A stretch of 64,000 nt of DNA from Seminibacterium arietis (GCF_042675725.1 NZ_JBHTJN010000010.1:1-64000); one strand, 5' to 3'; shown: positions 33,355 through 42,975, counted from the first letter of the stretch. Numbers and translations: made by a program. The notes: generated from the sequence alone by a model not told the origin.

Positions 33355-34842
33355 TTATTTTATTTGATTAAGCAAAAATTGCATTAATAACCGCACAGGA
33401 CGACCTGTCGCACCTTTATTTTCACCTTGCAACCATGCTGTTCCTGCAATATCTAAATGAGCCCAGCGATATTTCTTAGTGAAGTTAGATAAAAATGCTC
33501 CAGCAGTAATTGCACCCCCCCAACGCCCACCGATATTAGCGAGATCGGCAAAATTTGATTTTAATTGTTCTTGGTATTCCTCTCCTAGCGGTAAATGCCA
33601 CGCTTTGTCGTGAGCTTGTTCAGCTGCCTCAAGCAAATCTTTTGCTAAATCATCATCCGTTGACATTAACCCTGAGTGGTGGGCCCCTAAAGCAACTACA
33701 CAAGCTCCTGTTAATGTTGCAATATCAATTACTAATTCAGGCTTGAAACGTTCAACGTAAGTTAACGCATCACATAATACTAAACGTCCTTCCGCATCAG
33801 TATTCAGTACCTCAACGGTCAATCCAGCCATAGTTGTAAGAATATCACCTGGTCGATAAGCATTACCTCCAGGTAAATTTTCACAACCAGCTAATACACC
33901 AATTACATTAAGCGGTAATTCCAACTGCGTTAACGCATTCATTACACCAAAAACAGAAGCTGCTCCACACATATCATATTTCATTTCATCCATACCTTCC
34001 GCTGGCTTTAATGAAATACCACCTGCATCAAAAGTTAATCCTTTGCCTACTAAAACAATGGGTTTAGCATTTGGATTAGGGTGATTTTTATAAGTCAATA
34101 TTGACATTTTTGCTTCATTACGACTACCTTGTGATACCGCTAAATATGAATTCATACCTAATTCTGCCATTTGCTCTTCATCAATTGAAGCAAATTGCAA
34201 CAAAGGAGACGTTTCTGCTAATTTTTTTGCTTGTTCCGCTAAATAATTAGGATTGCACACGTTGGCTGGCATATTACTAAGATCTTTTGCTATTTTTACT
34301 CCATTTGCAATAGCTACAGCTTGTTGAATCGCTTGATTAGCTAAATCACGCTGAGCTTGTCCGATGTAAAAACTCACTTCTTTAAGTGCGGTGTTTTTTT
34401 CAGTTTTTTTGCTTTTAAATTGTTCAAAAAGATAACCACATTCCTCAATAGTTTCTACTGCAAAGCGTAAGTGCCAATAGAAATCACGGTTTCTCAACGC
34501 AATTTCAGTCGTATCTATTACAACGTGAGCACTTTGAGTTTCATTGACAACAGTGATCAACTTGCTAACAATCTGCTTAAATTGGCGTTCATTTAGTTCA
34601 TTTTTTTTGCCACATCCAACTAAAAATACTCGTTTAGCTTGAATATTTGGTAAATCACGCAAAATAGCCACTTCGCCTTGCTTACCAGAAATTTCTTTAG
34701 CGTTAACTAATTGAGTCAAATAGTTTTGTGAAAGTTGATCCAACGCTCTTGCATTAGCAGAAAATTCACTATCTTCAAAAACCGTTATTACAATATCTTG
34801 TTGTACTTGAGTAATAGCCACGTTACTAAGAGAATATTTCAT
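33355..34842 (-). CDS. pepA: Cytosol leucyl aminopeptidase (PepA)
   Basis: A 495-residue M17 metallo-aminopeptidase. Metal and catalytic residues appear in VGKGLTFDAGGISLKPAEGM near 262, KYDMCGAASVFG near 285 and NTDAEGRLVLCDALTY near 345. It removes N-terminal residues from peptides and in E. coli also binds DNA. It is divergent from lptF, as in enteric bacteria. AGGATAAAAA lies ahead of the start. The length is standard. Confidence 0.96.
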   Translation of the reverse strand: MKYSLSNVAITQVQQDIVITVFEDSEFSANARALDQLSQNYLTQLVNAKEISGKQGEVAILRDLPNIQAKRVFLVGCGKKNELNERQFKQIVSKLITVVNETQSAHVVIDTTEIALRNRDFYWHLRFAVETIEECGYLFEQFKSKKTEKNTALKEVSFYIGQAQRDLANQAIQQAVAIANGVKIAKDLSNMPANVCNPNYLAEQAKKLAETSPLLQFASIDEEQMAELGMNSYLAVSQGSRNEAKMSILTYKNHPNPNAKPIVLVGKGLTFDAGGISLKPAEGMDEMKYDMCGAASVFGVMNALTQLELPLNVIGVLAGCENLPGGNAYRPGDILTTMAGLTVEVLNTDAEGRLVLCDALTYVERFKPELVIDIATLTGACVVALGAHHSGLMSTDDDLAKDLLEAAEQAHDKAWHLPLGEEYQEQLKSNFADLANIGGRWGGAITAGAFLSNFTKKYRWAHLDIAGTAWLQGENKGATGRPVRLLMQFLLNQIK

Positions 34843-34968
34843 TTTTTATCCTTATATTTAAATTACTGCGTTAATTTTAAAAATACGTTATTATATGCTA
34901 TTCCATTTGGGATAATTAGACTACCCATTTTCACAAAAATAATCAAAAAAGAGTTAGGTGGCAATACA

Positions 34969-36081
34969 GTGATCTTAAGTAAATATCTCGTTAAAGAGGT
35001 TTTCAAAAGTCAAACAGCAATTTTATTTATTCTGCTTCTTATTTTCTTTTGTCAGCAATTAGTTCGCGTACTAGGTTCAGCCGCAAATGGCAAAGTACCA
35101 GCCGATTTAGTTATTTTTCTACTCGGCCTTGGCATGCCAACAATGGCACAACTAATGTTGCCTCTATGTTTATTTATCGCATTATTACTCACATTTGGGA
35201 GACTTTACGCCGAAAGTGAAATGACCGTAATGCGAGCTTGCGGAATCGGGCAAAATATTTTAGTGCGTTCAGCCCTACTGTTATCTTTACTGACAGCAAT
35301 ACTAGCTGCATACAATGCTTTTTATCTTTCACCTTGGGCAATTCAACAACAGAAAAAAATTGTAGAAGATGCTAAAGCCAACCCAAGCATGAGTGCCTTA
35401 GCAGCAGGACAATTCATTTCTACGAACAATAGCAACTATGTATTATTTATCAACGAAATAAAAGATAACACTATTCATGATGTATATTTATTTCAAATGC
35501 AGAATAATAAAAATGAAAAGCCTTCTGTTGTTCTCGCTGAACAAGGTAAAATCACTGCATTACCCAATGGTGATCAAATCCTCAATTTCACAAATAGTCG
35601 TAGAATCGAAGGCAGTGCCGTACTACCCGATTTTCGTATTGCTCAATTTGATCAATACAACATTTACTTAGGACAACAAACCGCTGACAGCAAAGAACAT
35701 GACGAAGAAAGTTTTTCTTTTAGTCAACTTTTAAAAGCTGACACACCAGCAGCTTTAGCAGAGTTGCATTGGCGTATAACTATTGTATTGGCTGTACCAC
35801 TTATGGCATTAATTGCTGTACCTTTAAGTAGAGTTAACCCTCGTCAAGGACGATTTGCAAAAATTTTACCCGCACTTTTACTCTATTTAATATATTTTCT
35901 ACTACAAAGTTCGTTTAAGTCTGCAGGTACAGCAGACAAATTAAACGCTACTGTATTAATGCCCATAGTAAATATCGTCTTTTTACTGCTCGGCATAATA
36001 TTAAACAGTTGGCATAGTAGTGCTATGTATAAAATTCGCTATTTTTTCAATCAAAAAAACGGATTTAAAAATAAAGGATAA
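34969..36081 (+). CDS. lptF: LPS export ABC transporter permease LptF
   Basis: A 370-residue inner-membrane permease which, with LptG and LptB, extracts lipopolysaccharide from the inner membrane. It has six helices in two groups (about 12-110 and 270-350) around a periplasmic jellyroll domain. I choose GTG at 34969 because AGGTGG precedes it and the product starts like E. coli LptF (xILSKYLVKEVFKSQTAIL), where GTG is also used. The upstream extension to 34735 overlaps pepA and is not supported. lptG follows 5 bp on. Confidence 0.94.
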   Translation: MILSKYLVKEVFKSQTAILFILLLIFFCQQLVRVLGSAANGKVPADLVIFLLGLGMPTMAQLMLPLCLFIALLLTFGRLYAESEMTVMRACGIGQNILVRSALLLSLLTAILAAYNAFYLSPWAIQQQKKIVEDAKANPSMSALAAGQFISTNNSNYVLFINEIKDNTIHDVYLFQMQNNKNEKPSVVLAEQGKITALPNGDQILNFTNSRRIEGSAVLPDFRIAQFDQYNIYLGQQTADSKEHDEESFSFSQLLKADTPAALAELHWRITIVLAVPLMALIAVPLSRVNPRQGRFAKILPALLLYLIYFLLQSSFKSAGTADKLNATVLMPIVNIVFLLLGIILNSWHSSAMYKIRYFFNQKNGFKNKG

Positions 36082-36086
36082 TTGAG

Positions 36087-37157
36087 ATGCTAAATACACT
36101 AGACCGTTATATTGGAAAAAATATCTTAACAACAATCTTTGCAGCGTTGCTAATGATAGTTGGCTTATCTGCAATTGTAAAATTTGTCGAACAATTCCGA
36201 CACGTAGGCAAAGGCTCTTATGATGTATTACAAGCAATACTTTTCACTGTTTTAACTATCCCAAAAGATATTGAAACCGTTTTTCCTATGGCGGCATTAC
36301 TTGGCGTGCTAATTGCTTTAGGTAACCTTGCTAGTCGAAGCGAATTAATTGTCATGCAAAGTGCTGGATTTTCTCGATTTAAAATTGGGTTATCTGTCAT
36401 GAAGACAGCACTTCCATTAGTTTTTTTCACGATGTTTATTGGAGAATGGGGAATTCCACAAACTGAACAATTTGCCCGTGATATGCGTTCAAAAGCTATT
36501 TCTGGAGGCTCAATGCTATCAGTTAAAAATGGCGTGTGGGCGAAAGATGGTAATAGCTTTATCTATGTAGGACGAATTACTGATGATGTTAAATTAAATG
36601 ATATTTATATCTATCAATTTGATGATCAACGTCAATTAAAGCAACTCACTCATGCTAATGTAGCTTCATTTGAAAATGGAAAATGGACATTACAACAAGT
36701 TAGCCATTCTCAATTATCAGAAGAAAAAATAGATACCACTCATCAAATTAGAGAAGTATGGCAAACTAACTTGACACCAGATAAACTCGGCATTGTTTCT
36801 TTGCGTCCTACATCACTTTCAATCTCAGGATTAGCTAATTATATTGATTTTATGAAAGAAACTGGGCAGGATTCAAAACGTTTTGAACTAACTTACTGGA
36901 GAAAAATATTTCAGCCCATTTCTGTCAGTGTCATGATGTTACTAGCACTTTCTTTTATTTTTGGACCACTACGCAGCGTTACTGCTGGAGCAAGAATTTT
37001 AACGGGTGTTTGTTTTGGATTTTTATTCTACATTATCAATGAAATTTTTGGGCCTTTAAGCCTAGTATATAACATCACACCAATTGCAGGGGCATTAATG
37101 CCAAGTTTAGTGTTTATCATTATTATTTGGTGGTTATTAAGTAGAAAACGCAATTAA
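36087..37157 (+). CDS. lptG: LPS export ABC transporter permease LptG
   Basis: A 356-residue partner of LptF. The start LDRYIGKNILTTIFAALLM and the segment PMAALLGVLIALGNLASRSE are typical. Six membrane helices flank a periplasmic domain (about 135-265). The C-terminal helices contain FGPLSLVYNITPIAGALMPS. GGATAATTGAG precedes the ATG. It ends at an imperfect inverted uptake pair (37160s) before the tRNA-Leu promoter. Confidence 0.95.
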   Translation: MLNTLDRYIGKNILTTIFAALLMIVGLSAIVKFVEQFRHVGKGSYDVLQAILFTVLTIPKDIETVFPMAALLGVLIALGNLASRSELIVMQSAGFSRFKIGLSVMKTALPLVFFTMFIGEWGIPQTEQFARDMRSKAISGGSMLSVKNGVWAKDGNSFIYVGRITDDVKLNDIYIYQFDDQRQLKQLTHANVASFENGKWTLQQVSHSQLSEEKIDTTHQIREVWQTNLTPDKLGIVSLRPTSLSISGLANYIDFMKETGQDSKRFELTYWRKIFQPISVSVMMLLALSFIFGPLRSVTAGARILTGVCFGFLFYIINEIFGPLSLVYNITPIAGALMPSLVFIIIIWWLLSRKRN

Positions 37158-37257
37158 ATCCAACCGCACTTAAGTGTGGTAAAATCGATGAAACTGGCGT
37201 TGTTTCGTTCAAACTGTTGAAAATTAAGACAAACAACATAAATAGCTAAATTTCTAC

Positions 37258-37285
37258 TTGCACGAAGATAATATACTCGTATAAT
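37258..37285 (+). promoter_or_regulatory. Promoter for tRNA-Leu(CAA)
   Basis: TTGCAC (37258-37263) and TATAAT (37280-37285) are separated by 16 bp, about 97 bp upstream of the tRNA. The transcript would carry a 90-nt leader containing two hairpins. Confidence 0.65.
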
Positions 37286-37340
37286 AAAGCCCTGTCGTTA
37301 AGAACTAATGAAAGTTAAGCGACACATATAAATCAAGCTA

Positions 37341-37372
37341 ATTGAGCTTTGATATTAAAATAAAAGCTCAAT
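37341..37372 (+). other. Perfect hairpin in the leader of tRNA-Leu
   Basis: ATTGAGCTTT (37341-37350) pairs with AAAGCTCAAT (37363-37372) across 12 nt, ending 9 bp before the tRNA. An imperfect stem (TGTCGTTAA with TTAAGCGACA) lies just upstream. No T run follows, so a processing or folding role is more likely than termination. Confidence 0.45.
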
Positions 37373-37381
37373 GTTCTAATC

Positions 37382-37468
37382 GCCTGAGTGACGAAATTGG
37401 TAGACGTAGCGGATTCAAAATCCGCCGCCCTTAAAAGCGTGTCGGTTCGAGTCCGACCTCAGGCACCA
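37382..37468 (+). tRNA. tRNA-Leu (anticodon CAA)
   Basis: Starts GCCTGAGTGACGAAATTGG and ends CCTCAGGCACCA with CCA encoded. The anticodon loop is TTCAAAA (CAA), with a long variable arm. Its 87 nt fits class II. tRNA genes are frequent island boundaries, and the accessory metabolic cluster begins 355 bp downstream. Confidence 0.95.
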
Positions 37469-37823
37469 TATTAAAGTCTAAATTAAATATTGACAATATC
37501 CCCTCAATTCCGCTTCACTTCGTTTATATTGTTTCTACGAGAGGCTGAGATTTTAACTTGTTTTAAATCTTTCATTGATTGTGATTTAACCGTTCTACTA
37601 GGAATTTTTTTCATATATTCATTTTTAGTTGATCAAGTTACAGCAGTAAGCATGAAGATAATTTGATTTACAAATTTTGTAACATGCTTTAAATATAATT
37701 GGAAGGCAAGAAAGAACTACTTAAAATGGGGAAAATCAATCAGCAATAATTTCTCAGTTTAAGGAGTTGTGTTTCTCAAATTTTGCAGCTAGTTACAGTT
37801 CATTATTAAAAATATTAACGTTC
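37469..37823. other. Gap between tRNA-Leu and the accessory cluster
   Basis: About 355 bases without a convincing gene. A minus-strand frame of 36 residues (37504-37614, MKKIPSRTVKSQSMKDLKQ...) is open and hydrophilic but lacks a ribosome site. I see no integrase remnant and no repeat of the tRNA 3' end. The stretch is AT-rich and may be a scar of past insertions or deletions. Confidence 0.4.
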
Positions 37824-39005
37824 CTACTTTATATCTAGCGTTGCTGTTTGTTGTTCTAAATTATAAATATAGTCTAAAATAATGTTTGGCTTTGTAATTA
37901 TCCCATTTACATTACTAAAGAATTTTCTTTCTAATTCTTCTTTAGAAAGAGGATTATCTCCATTTCCTTTATTTATAAGAATATCTTTCTTAAGGATTTT
38001 TCCTGTTTTAAGTTTCACTTCCATATGACCAGGAAAATATTTAGGAAAACCCAATGAAGATCTTTCTTGATAAGATATTTTATTGGCAAAATTTAATATT
38101 TCTGGGCGGTGTAAATTTTTATATGATGCTAAAGTAATGTCTCCATCAAAGAACATTAATGCAAGCAGAAATGGCATTGCAAACTTTGCTTCATATTCTG
38201 TTTTTGGATTACGTTTTCTTTCTATTGGGGAACAAATAAAGTTAATTGGAACTGTATCAACAAAGCATGTAATATGAATAATATCTTGATCACGAATACC
38301 ATCTATACGAAGAGATTTTATACAATCAATCAACCCGTGAGCAAAGTGACAGCATGGATAAGGTTTAATTGAAATAGTTAGAATTTCCCAACAGCTACCT
38401 AAATTTTTATCTAAACAAGTTATATCAATTTCATTTAGTAATCCAAAGCATTTAAATATATTATCTCTGCCTTCAAATATAGTACTAGGACCTGTAACAC
38501 CTACTTTAGTAATATGGGCTATAAGAATACTATTTTTGATTACATTTGCAATATGCATTACCTTTGAATTAGATCCATTCGCTAAAAACTCGTTTACACC
38601 ACTTGCAAAACTACCAGCTAAACCAAAAGCATTTATGATTTGTTCCTTATTCAGATTAAGGATAACTGACATTGAAGCAATTGCTCCGAAAATACCCGCT
38701 ATTGCAGTAGAATGAAAGCCTCTTTTATGAAAAGTTCCTTTACTTGCACTTCCAACTCTAGCAGCAATTTCCCATCCCACAATAAATGCTTTCAGTATTT
38801 TCTTTCCATCAGAGCATTGACTAAATCCATATGTTAAACACAAAGGCGTTAAAATAGCACTTCCATGTAAAATAGCAGATGTATGAGTATCATCAAAATC
38901 AAGAATGTGAGAAGATACACCGTTCACCATCGCAGCATAATCAGCAGATAACGAAATAGTTTTGCCCCAAACAGAATATATTCCTTTCGTTGTAAGTTGT
39001 TGGAT
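37824..39005 (-). pseudogene. MmgE/PrpD-family protein lacking its N-terminus
   Basis: The open frame encodes the family core: AAMVNGVSSHILDFDDTHTS, RGFHSTAIAGIFGA, KPYPCCHFAHGLIDC and FPKYFPGHMEV. MmgE/PrpD members include 2-methylcitrate dehydratase, aconitate decarboxylase and iminodisuccinate epimerase. They are usually about 450 residues, with LDFDDTH near residue 85. Here an ATG exists only at 38930 (368 residues), and the frame continues upstream to 39005 as sensible family sequence (GIYSVWGKTISLSADYAAMVNG in two parts) inside the lyase 3' end. About 50 N-terminal residues are missing, which suggests a deletion joined the two genes. Activity is doubtful. Confidence 0.7.
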
Positions 39006-40284
39006 CTAATAATGCTTCAATTTCTGTTTCAGAAAGAAATTCAGTCACTAACTTACTCTCTGTTAGCACCTCTTTAAATGATTTATTAGTTTCTATACCT
39101 TGCTTCGAAATTTCGTACACTATTTCATGAGCACGCTGTTTACCATAAAATCTTGATAGTGCAAACATCACTCTTTCAGCCAACACGAATCCTTTTAGTT
39201 TATTTAAATTATGTAACATATCCTCTTTATTTACGTTTAAATCAGATAAGACAAATTTCATATTGTCAAGTACAACAGATAACATTAAGAATATTTCTGG
39301 AAATAATTTCCATTCCATTTTCCATACTTGTCCATCACGCTCATGCTCGTGGCGTTCAATATCACTTAAGATCGCAAAATTAGCTTTTAGCGTATTACTT
39401 ACAGTAACTGCATTTTCACTTACTGCTGGATTTCGCTTATGAGGCATTGTTGAACTCCCTACTTGCCCCTTCACAAGGGGTTCTGTAACCTCGTTAAGTT
39501 CATTATGAGATAAAAGCAATATTTGGTGAGCAATCTTATTAAATGTTGCGTTGATATTAGAAAGTACATATCCTAACTCAATCAATCTATCTCTAGCTGG
39601 TTGCCAAGAAATATCGGGTGTATTTAACTCTAAATTTTTAAGAGTTAGTTGCTCAACTTGATTAGCATTATCTGTTAAGCTTGCTTTTGTACCAACTGCT
39701 CCGACAATAGATCCAACGTACAACCTGTTTTCACATTCTAGAAGCCGATCAAAATGGCGGATCAGCTCATCCAACCAAATAGCTGCCTTATGACCAAATG
39801 TGATAGGCAATGCTTGTAATGCTAGAGTTCTCCCCATCATCGCTGTATTTTTATGAGATTTTATTAATTTCAATAAATGTTGAGCTATTTCTTTAAGTTC
39901 TCTTTTTATAATATTAACACCTTCTCTCAGCTGTAAAATAAGTGCAGTGTCAATAATATCTTGAGTTGTTACACCAAAATGCACAAATTCACCAAATCCA
40001 GAATTACACGCTTTTTCTAATCCTCTTATAGTAGGAACGAGAGGATGTTTAGTTTTTTTATATTCTTTAAAAATAAAATCCATATCTAAATTTTTAAAAA
40101 ATGCTTTATTTACAATCTCTTTTGCGGCTTCTTCAGGAATAATACCTAAACTAGCTTGAGCCTTAGCAAGAGCAGCTTCAACATCAAGCCATTTTTGAAT
40201 TCTGTTTTCTTCATTAAACACAGCTCGCATTTCTGCGGTACTCCAAGAATCGGCTAATAATTGCATATCAAATACACTAACCAT
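38941..40284 (-). CDS. Fumarase/aspartase-superfamily lyase (adenylosuccinate lyase/carboxymuconate cycloisomerase-like)
   Basis: A 447-residue lyase with the superfamily signature GSSTMPHKRNPAVSEN near 277 and HFGVTTQDIIDTAL near 95. The C-terminal ADSL-like domain reaches SETEIEALLDPTTY. It is not the housekeeping PurB, because the start (FDMQLLADSWSTAEMRAVF) is of the short PurB/CMLE type. Enzymes of this type split a C-N, C-O or similar bond to release fumarate or a related alkene. The last 15 residues look unlike the family and lie where the PrpD frame overlaps, so the extreme C-terminus was probably replaced by a deletion. The substrate is unknown. Confidence 0.8.
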   Translation of the reverse strand: MVSVFDMQLLADSWSTAEMRAVFNEENRIQKWLDVEAALAKAQASLGIIPEEAAKEIVNKAFFKNLDMDFIFKEYKKTKHPLVPTIRGLEKACNSGFGEFVHFGVTTQDIIDTALILQLREGVNIIKRELKEIAQHLLKLIKSHKNTAMMGRTLALQALPITFGHKAAIWLDELIRHFDRLLECENRLYVGSIVGAVGTKASLTDNANQVEQLTLKNLELNTPDISWQPARDRLIELGYVLSNINATFNKIAHQILLLSHNELNEVTEPLVKGQVGSSTMPHKRNPAVSENAVTVSNTLKANFAILSDIERHEHERDGQVWKMEWKLFPEIFLMLSVVLDNMKFVLSDLNVNKEDMLHNLNKLKGFVLAERVMFALSRFYGKQRAHEIVYEISKQGIETNKSFKEVLTESKLVTEFLSETEIEALLDPTTYNERNIFCLGQNYFVIC

Positions 40285-40293
40285 AAATACTCC

Positions 40294-41454
40294 CTATTTT
40301 AAAACATCAAGTGAATTTTTAATGTCCTCAATCAAGTCTTCGGGATCTCCCAATCCAATATGAAACCGAACGAAAACACCACTTTTAGATAGATCTTCTT
40401 CTGTTCTCGGCGGAATAGTTTGGGTCGCTAAACTTTCATATCCTCCCCAACTTGCACCAATAGAAAATAATTCTAAGTTATCAATAAATTTAATGACGGA
40501 ATCTTTAGAAATATTCTTATCAAACTCTATAGTAATCATCCCATTAGTGCCTTTATAATCACGCATAAAAATTTCATGATTAAGATGGGATGCTAACTTA
40601 GGGTAAAAAATATTTTTTATTTCAGATCTCGTTTTTAAAAAAGAAACAATTTGATCCGCACTTTGTTCATGTTTATGCATTCTAACTGATAAAGTTCTTA
40701 TTCCTCTAAGAACAAGATATGCATCATCTGGGCTAGTCGTAAATCCAAACATTTCAGGTAACTTATCAAAATTTTTCCATTCTTTTTGGTTCACAACAGC
40801 AATGCCCATTGTCACGTCGGAGTGACCAGAGAGGTATTTTGTTGCTGCAATTACAGAAATATCTGCACCTAATTCAAGAGGGTTTAATAAATATCCACTT
40901 GAATACGTGTTATCAATTGCCACTGGAATACTATGTTTATGAGCAATTTCGCAGAGTTTAGGTAAATCAATTACTTCATATAAAATTGAGCCTGAGCTTT
41001 CACATAAAATCAATTTTGTATTAGGCTTAATTTTTTGTTCGACATCACTTGCATCTGCTTTTAAAAAATCAATTTCAACATTGATTCTTTTTAGAAAATT
41101 ATTGCAAATACTTCTTACTGGTCCATAAATTCCATCTGTAATAAGAAAATGAGCATTACTTTCAGCATAATTTAATAACACCATTGCTAATGCCGCAAGT
41201 CCTGTTGGAAAAAGCTGAGCTCTATATCCTTTCTCCAGCTTACATACTAATTTTTCAAGTTCAAAATTAGTCGTTGTTCCTCTCGCTCCATAGCTTAAAA
41301 CTCTTTCAGTTTTTCTTAATTCTCTATATTTTTGCCACGTCGCGTGATCTTTAAATAAAATAGTAGATGCTCTCATTACGGTAGGATTTACTGATCTAAC
41401 TTCTAAAGATTGATCACCTCGACCAAAGTGAATTAATGTAGTATCTGTTTTCAT
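40294..41454 (-). CDS. PLP-dependent Cys/Met metabolism enzyme (cystathionine beta-lyase-like)
   Basis: A 386-residue fold-type I PLP enzyme. YGARGTTTNFELE near 55 binds phosphate. FPTGLAALAMVLL near 83 and AIDNTYSSGYLLNP near 175 are family blocks. The PLP lysine is in AATKYLSGHSDVTMG near 200. The C-terminal SIGASWGGYESLA is typical of beta-lyases (MetC type). It would cleave a C-S bond of a cysteine derivative or catalyse a related elimination. It lies 9 bp upstream of the lyase and 10 bp after the transporter, in one operon. The natural substrate need not be cystathionine. Confidence 0.85.
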   Translation of the reverse strand: MKTDTTLIHFGRGDQSLEVRSVNPTVMRASTILFKDHATWQKYRELRKTERVLSYGARGTTTNFELEKLVCKLEKGYRAQLFPTGLAALAMVLLNYAESNAHFLITDGIYGPVRSICNNFLKRINVEIDFLKADASDVEQKIKPNTKLILCESSGSILYEVIDLPKLCEIAHKHSIPVAIDNTYSSGYLLNPLELGADISVIAATKYLSGHSDVTMGIAVVNQKEWKNFDKLPEMFGFTTSPDDAYLVLRGIRTLSVRMHKHEQSADQIVSFLKTRSEIKNIFYPKLASHLNHEIFMRDYKGTNGMITIEFDKNISKDSVIKFIDNLELFSIGASWGGYESLATQTIPPRTEEDLSKSGVFVRFHIGLGDPEDLIEDIKNSLDVLK

Positions 41455-41464
41455 ATGTACTCTC

Positions 41465-42837
41465 CTAAAGGTAAATATATGTACAAATAATATTAACGAT
41501 ACCAGCTACAAGCATAGGGATTGCTGTTCTCTTAACTACTTGTAAAGGATTTACATTAGTCATCGTTGATACTGCAATAATAGCTGGAGCAATCGGACTT
41601 ACACATCTACCGAATCCCGTCATGATTTGAATTGGAGCAATCATTGTTATTGTTTCTACACCAAAAGATTTTGCAATATTTGGAATTAATGGAGCAAAGC
41701 TGAAGAATGCTGCATTACCTGACCCCATTAAAAATGCAGAAACTGCAAGTAAAATTGATATAAAAATAATAATAGCAATTTCATTGAAACCAATACTTTT
41801 TGCATAATCAACTAATATATCAACAAAACCCACCGATGATAGTCCAGTAGCAAAAACTTGCCCACAAACAATCAGACTTACTGTTATTACAAATAGATGT
41901 CCCATACCTTTAAAAAAAACCATAATGGAATCCAAAGTTGCGAAAAAACTTTTCTTATGCACAATTTCGAAGATAATAGCTATGAATGTAGAAATCAGCA
42001 TTGCAACGGGTACATTCATTTTAATGTAAGAATCAAAAATTCTACTAAATCCCAATATTAGAACCAGAGGAATAATTGGCAATAAAGCATAAAGTTTAGG
42101 CGTGTTTTTTATAGATGATATGTTTTCGCTTAGTTCTTGCTCTACTTGTTCTCGGTTAAAAATAAAACCTTCTTTCTTATCAAAATAACGTTGTACAAAA
42201 AAATTAGTGATTGCTACTGCGATCAAAATAGGTATTGTAGTTGGAAGTTGATGACTAATGAAATAAGTTGCAGGATCTACATTAGCTGTTTTCGCTGCCA
42301 AAATGACATTACCACTACCTGGTCCATGATCAATAAATTGACAAGTTGCAATAACAGCAAGTGCTGATAATTTTGATACACCACTCCTGATTAATATTGG
42401 GTACATTGTTACCATAAGTAATAAAGCTAACCCTGCATGAGATGGAATAAAGATCACTAAGAATTGAGTAACTACAAAAGATATGATAAGCAATACATAT
42501 GGTGATTTAATTGATTTAAGTGGTTTTTCAAACACTTTAAATAAAGCATAGCTTGCTCCTACATGATCCATATAAGCAGAAAATCCAGCAATCGACATTA
42601 ATGTCAAACCTAAACCAGATAATGTTGATGACATTTTAATATTAATGACTTGAAATAAGTCAAATAACCCAGGTGCAAAGCTTGTTTTTCATTTAATATA
42701 GGTTCATTTTGAAATATAAGAGAAAGACTTAACAGTGCTAATCCAGATAATAACAATGACATGTGAGCATTAACTTTTTTATATAGCAGATATATAAGCA
42801 GTGCTATAGCAATTAAAGAAAAAATAAGTCCAATCAT
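41465..42837 (-). pseudogene. DcuC-family C4-dicarboxylate-type transporter, single-base frameshift
   Basis: Two overlapping frames encode one DcuC-like membrane transporter. Residues 1-75 (42610-42837) have two helices and a strong ribosome site AAGGAGATAAAT. The rest (41465-42634, 389 residues) contains GFSAYMDHVGASYALFKVF and many helices. Adding one A to the A5 run at 42685-42689 joins them as NEKTSFAPGLFDLFQVIN, a normal family reading of about 464 residues. So the gene is either frameshifted or the run was miscounted. It heads the operon with the PLP enzyme and lyase and likely imports their dicarboxylate-bearing substrate. Confidence 0.82.
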
Positions 42838-42868
42838 ATTTATCTCCTTAGTCGTTTATAATATCTTA

Positions 42869-42915
42869 TTATCGAACTATATGATAAAATATTATCAAAT
42901 AGATAAATTTTTATC
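42869..42915. promoter_or_regulatory. Twin 14-bp palindromes, candidate operator of the YheO-like regulator
   Basis: GATAAAATATTATC (42883-42896) and GATAAATTTTTATC (42902-42915) are perfect palindromes with centres 19 bp apart. A further TTATC half-site lies at 42869-42873. They sit in the 138-bp space between the divergent transporter operon and the regulator, where an activator or repressor would bind. Confidence 0.6.
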
Positions 42916-42975
42916 AATTCTATACTTAGAAAAAGTTTTTATTTTTTTATTTAAATTAATTAGGGGTAAAAATAA

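Noticed and set aside
34735..34968. Longer lptF start at 34735
   Set aside because: It overlaps pepA and the extra residues are not LptF-like; GTG 34969 has AGGTGG and the expected start.
37504..37614. 36-residue minus-strand frame beside tRNA-Leu as a gene
   Set aside because: No ribosome site and no recognisable family; mentioned only in the gap note.
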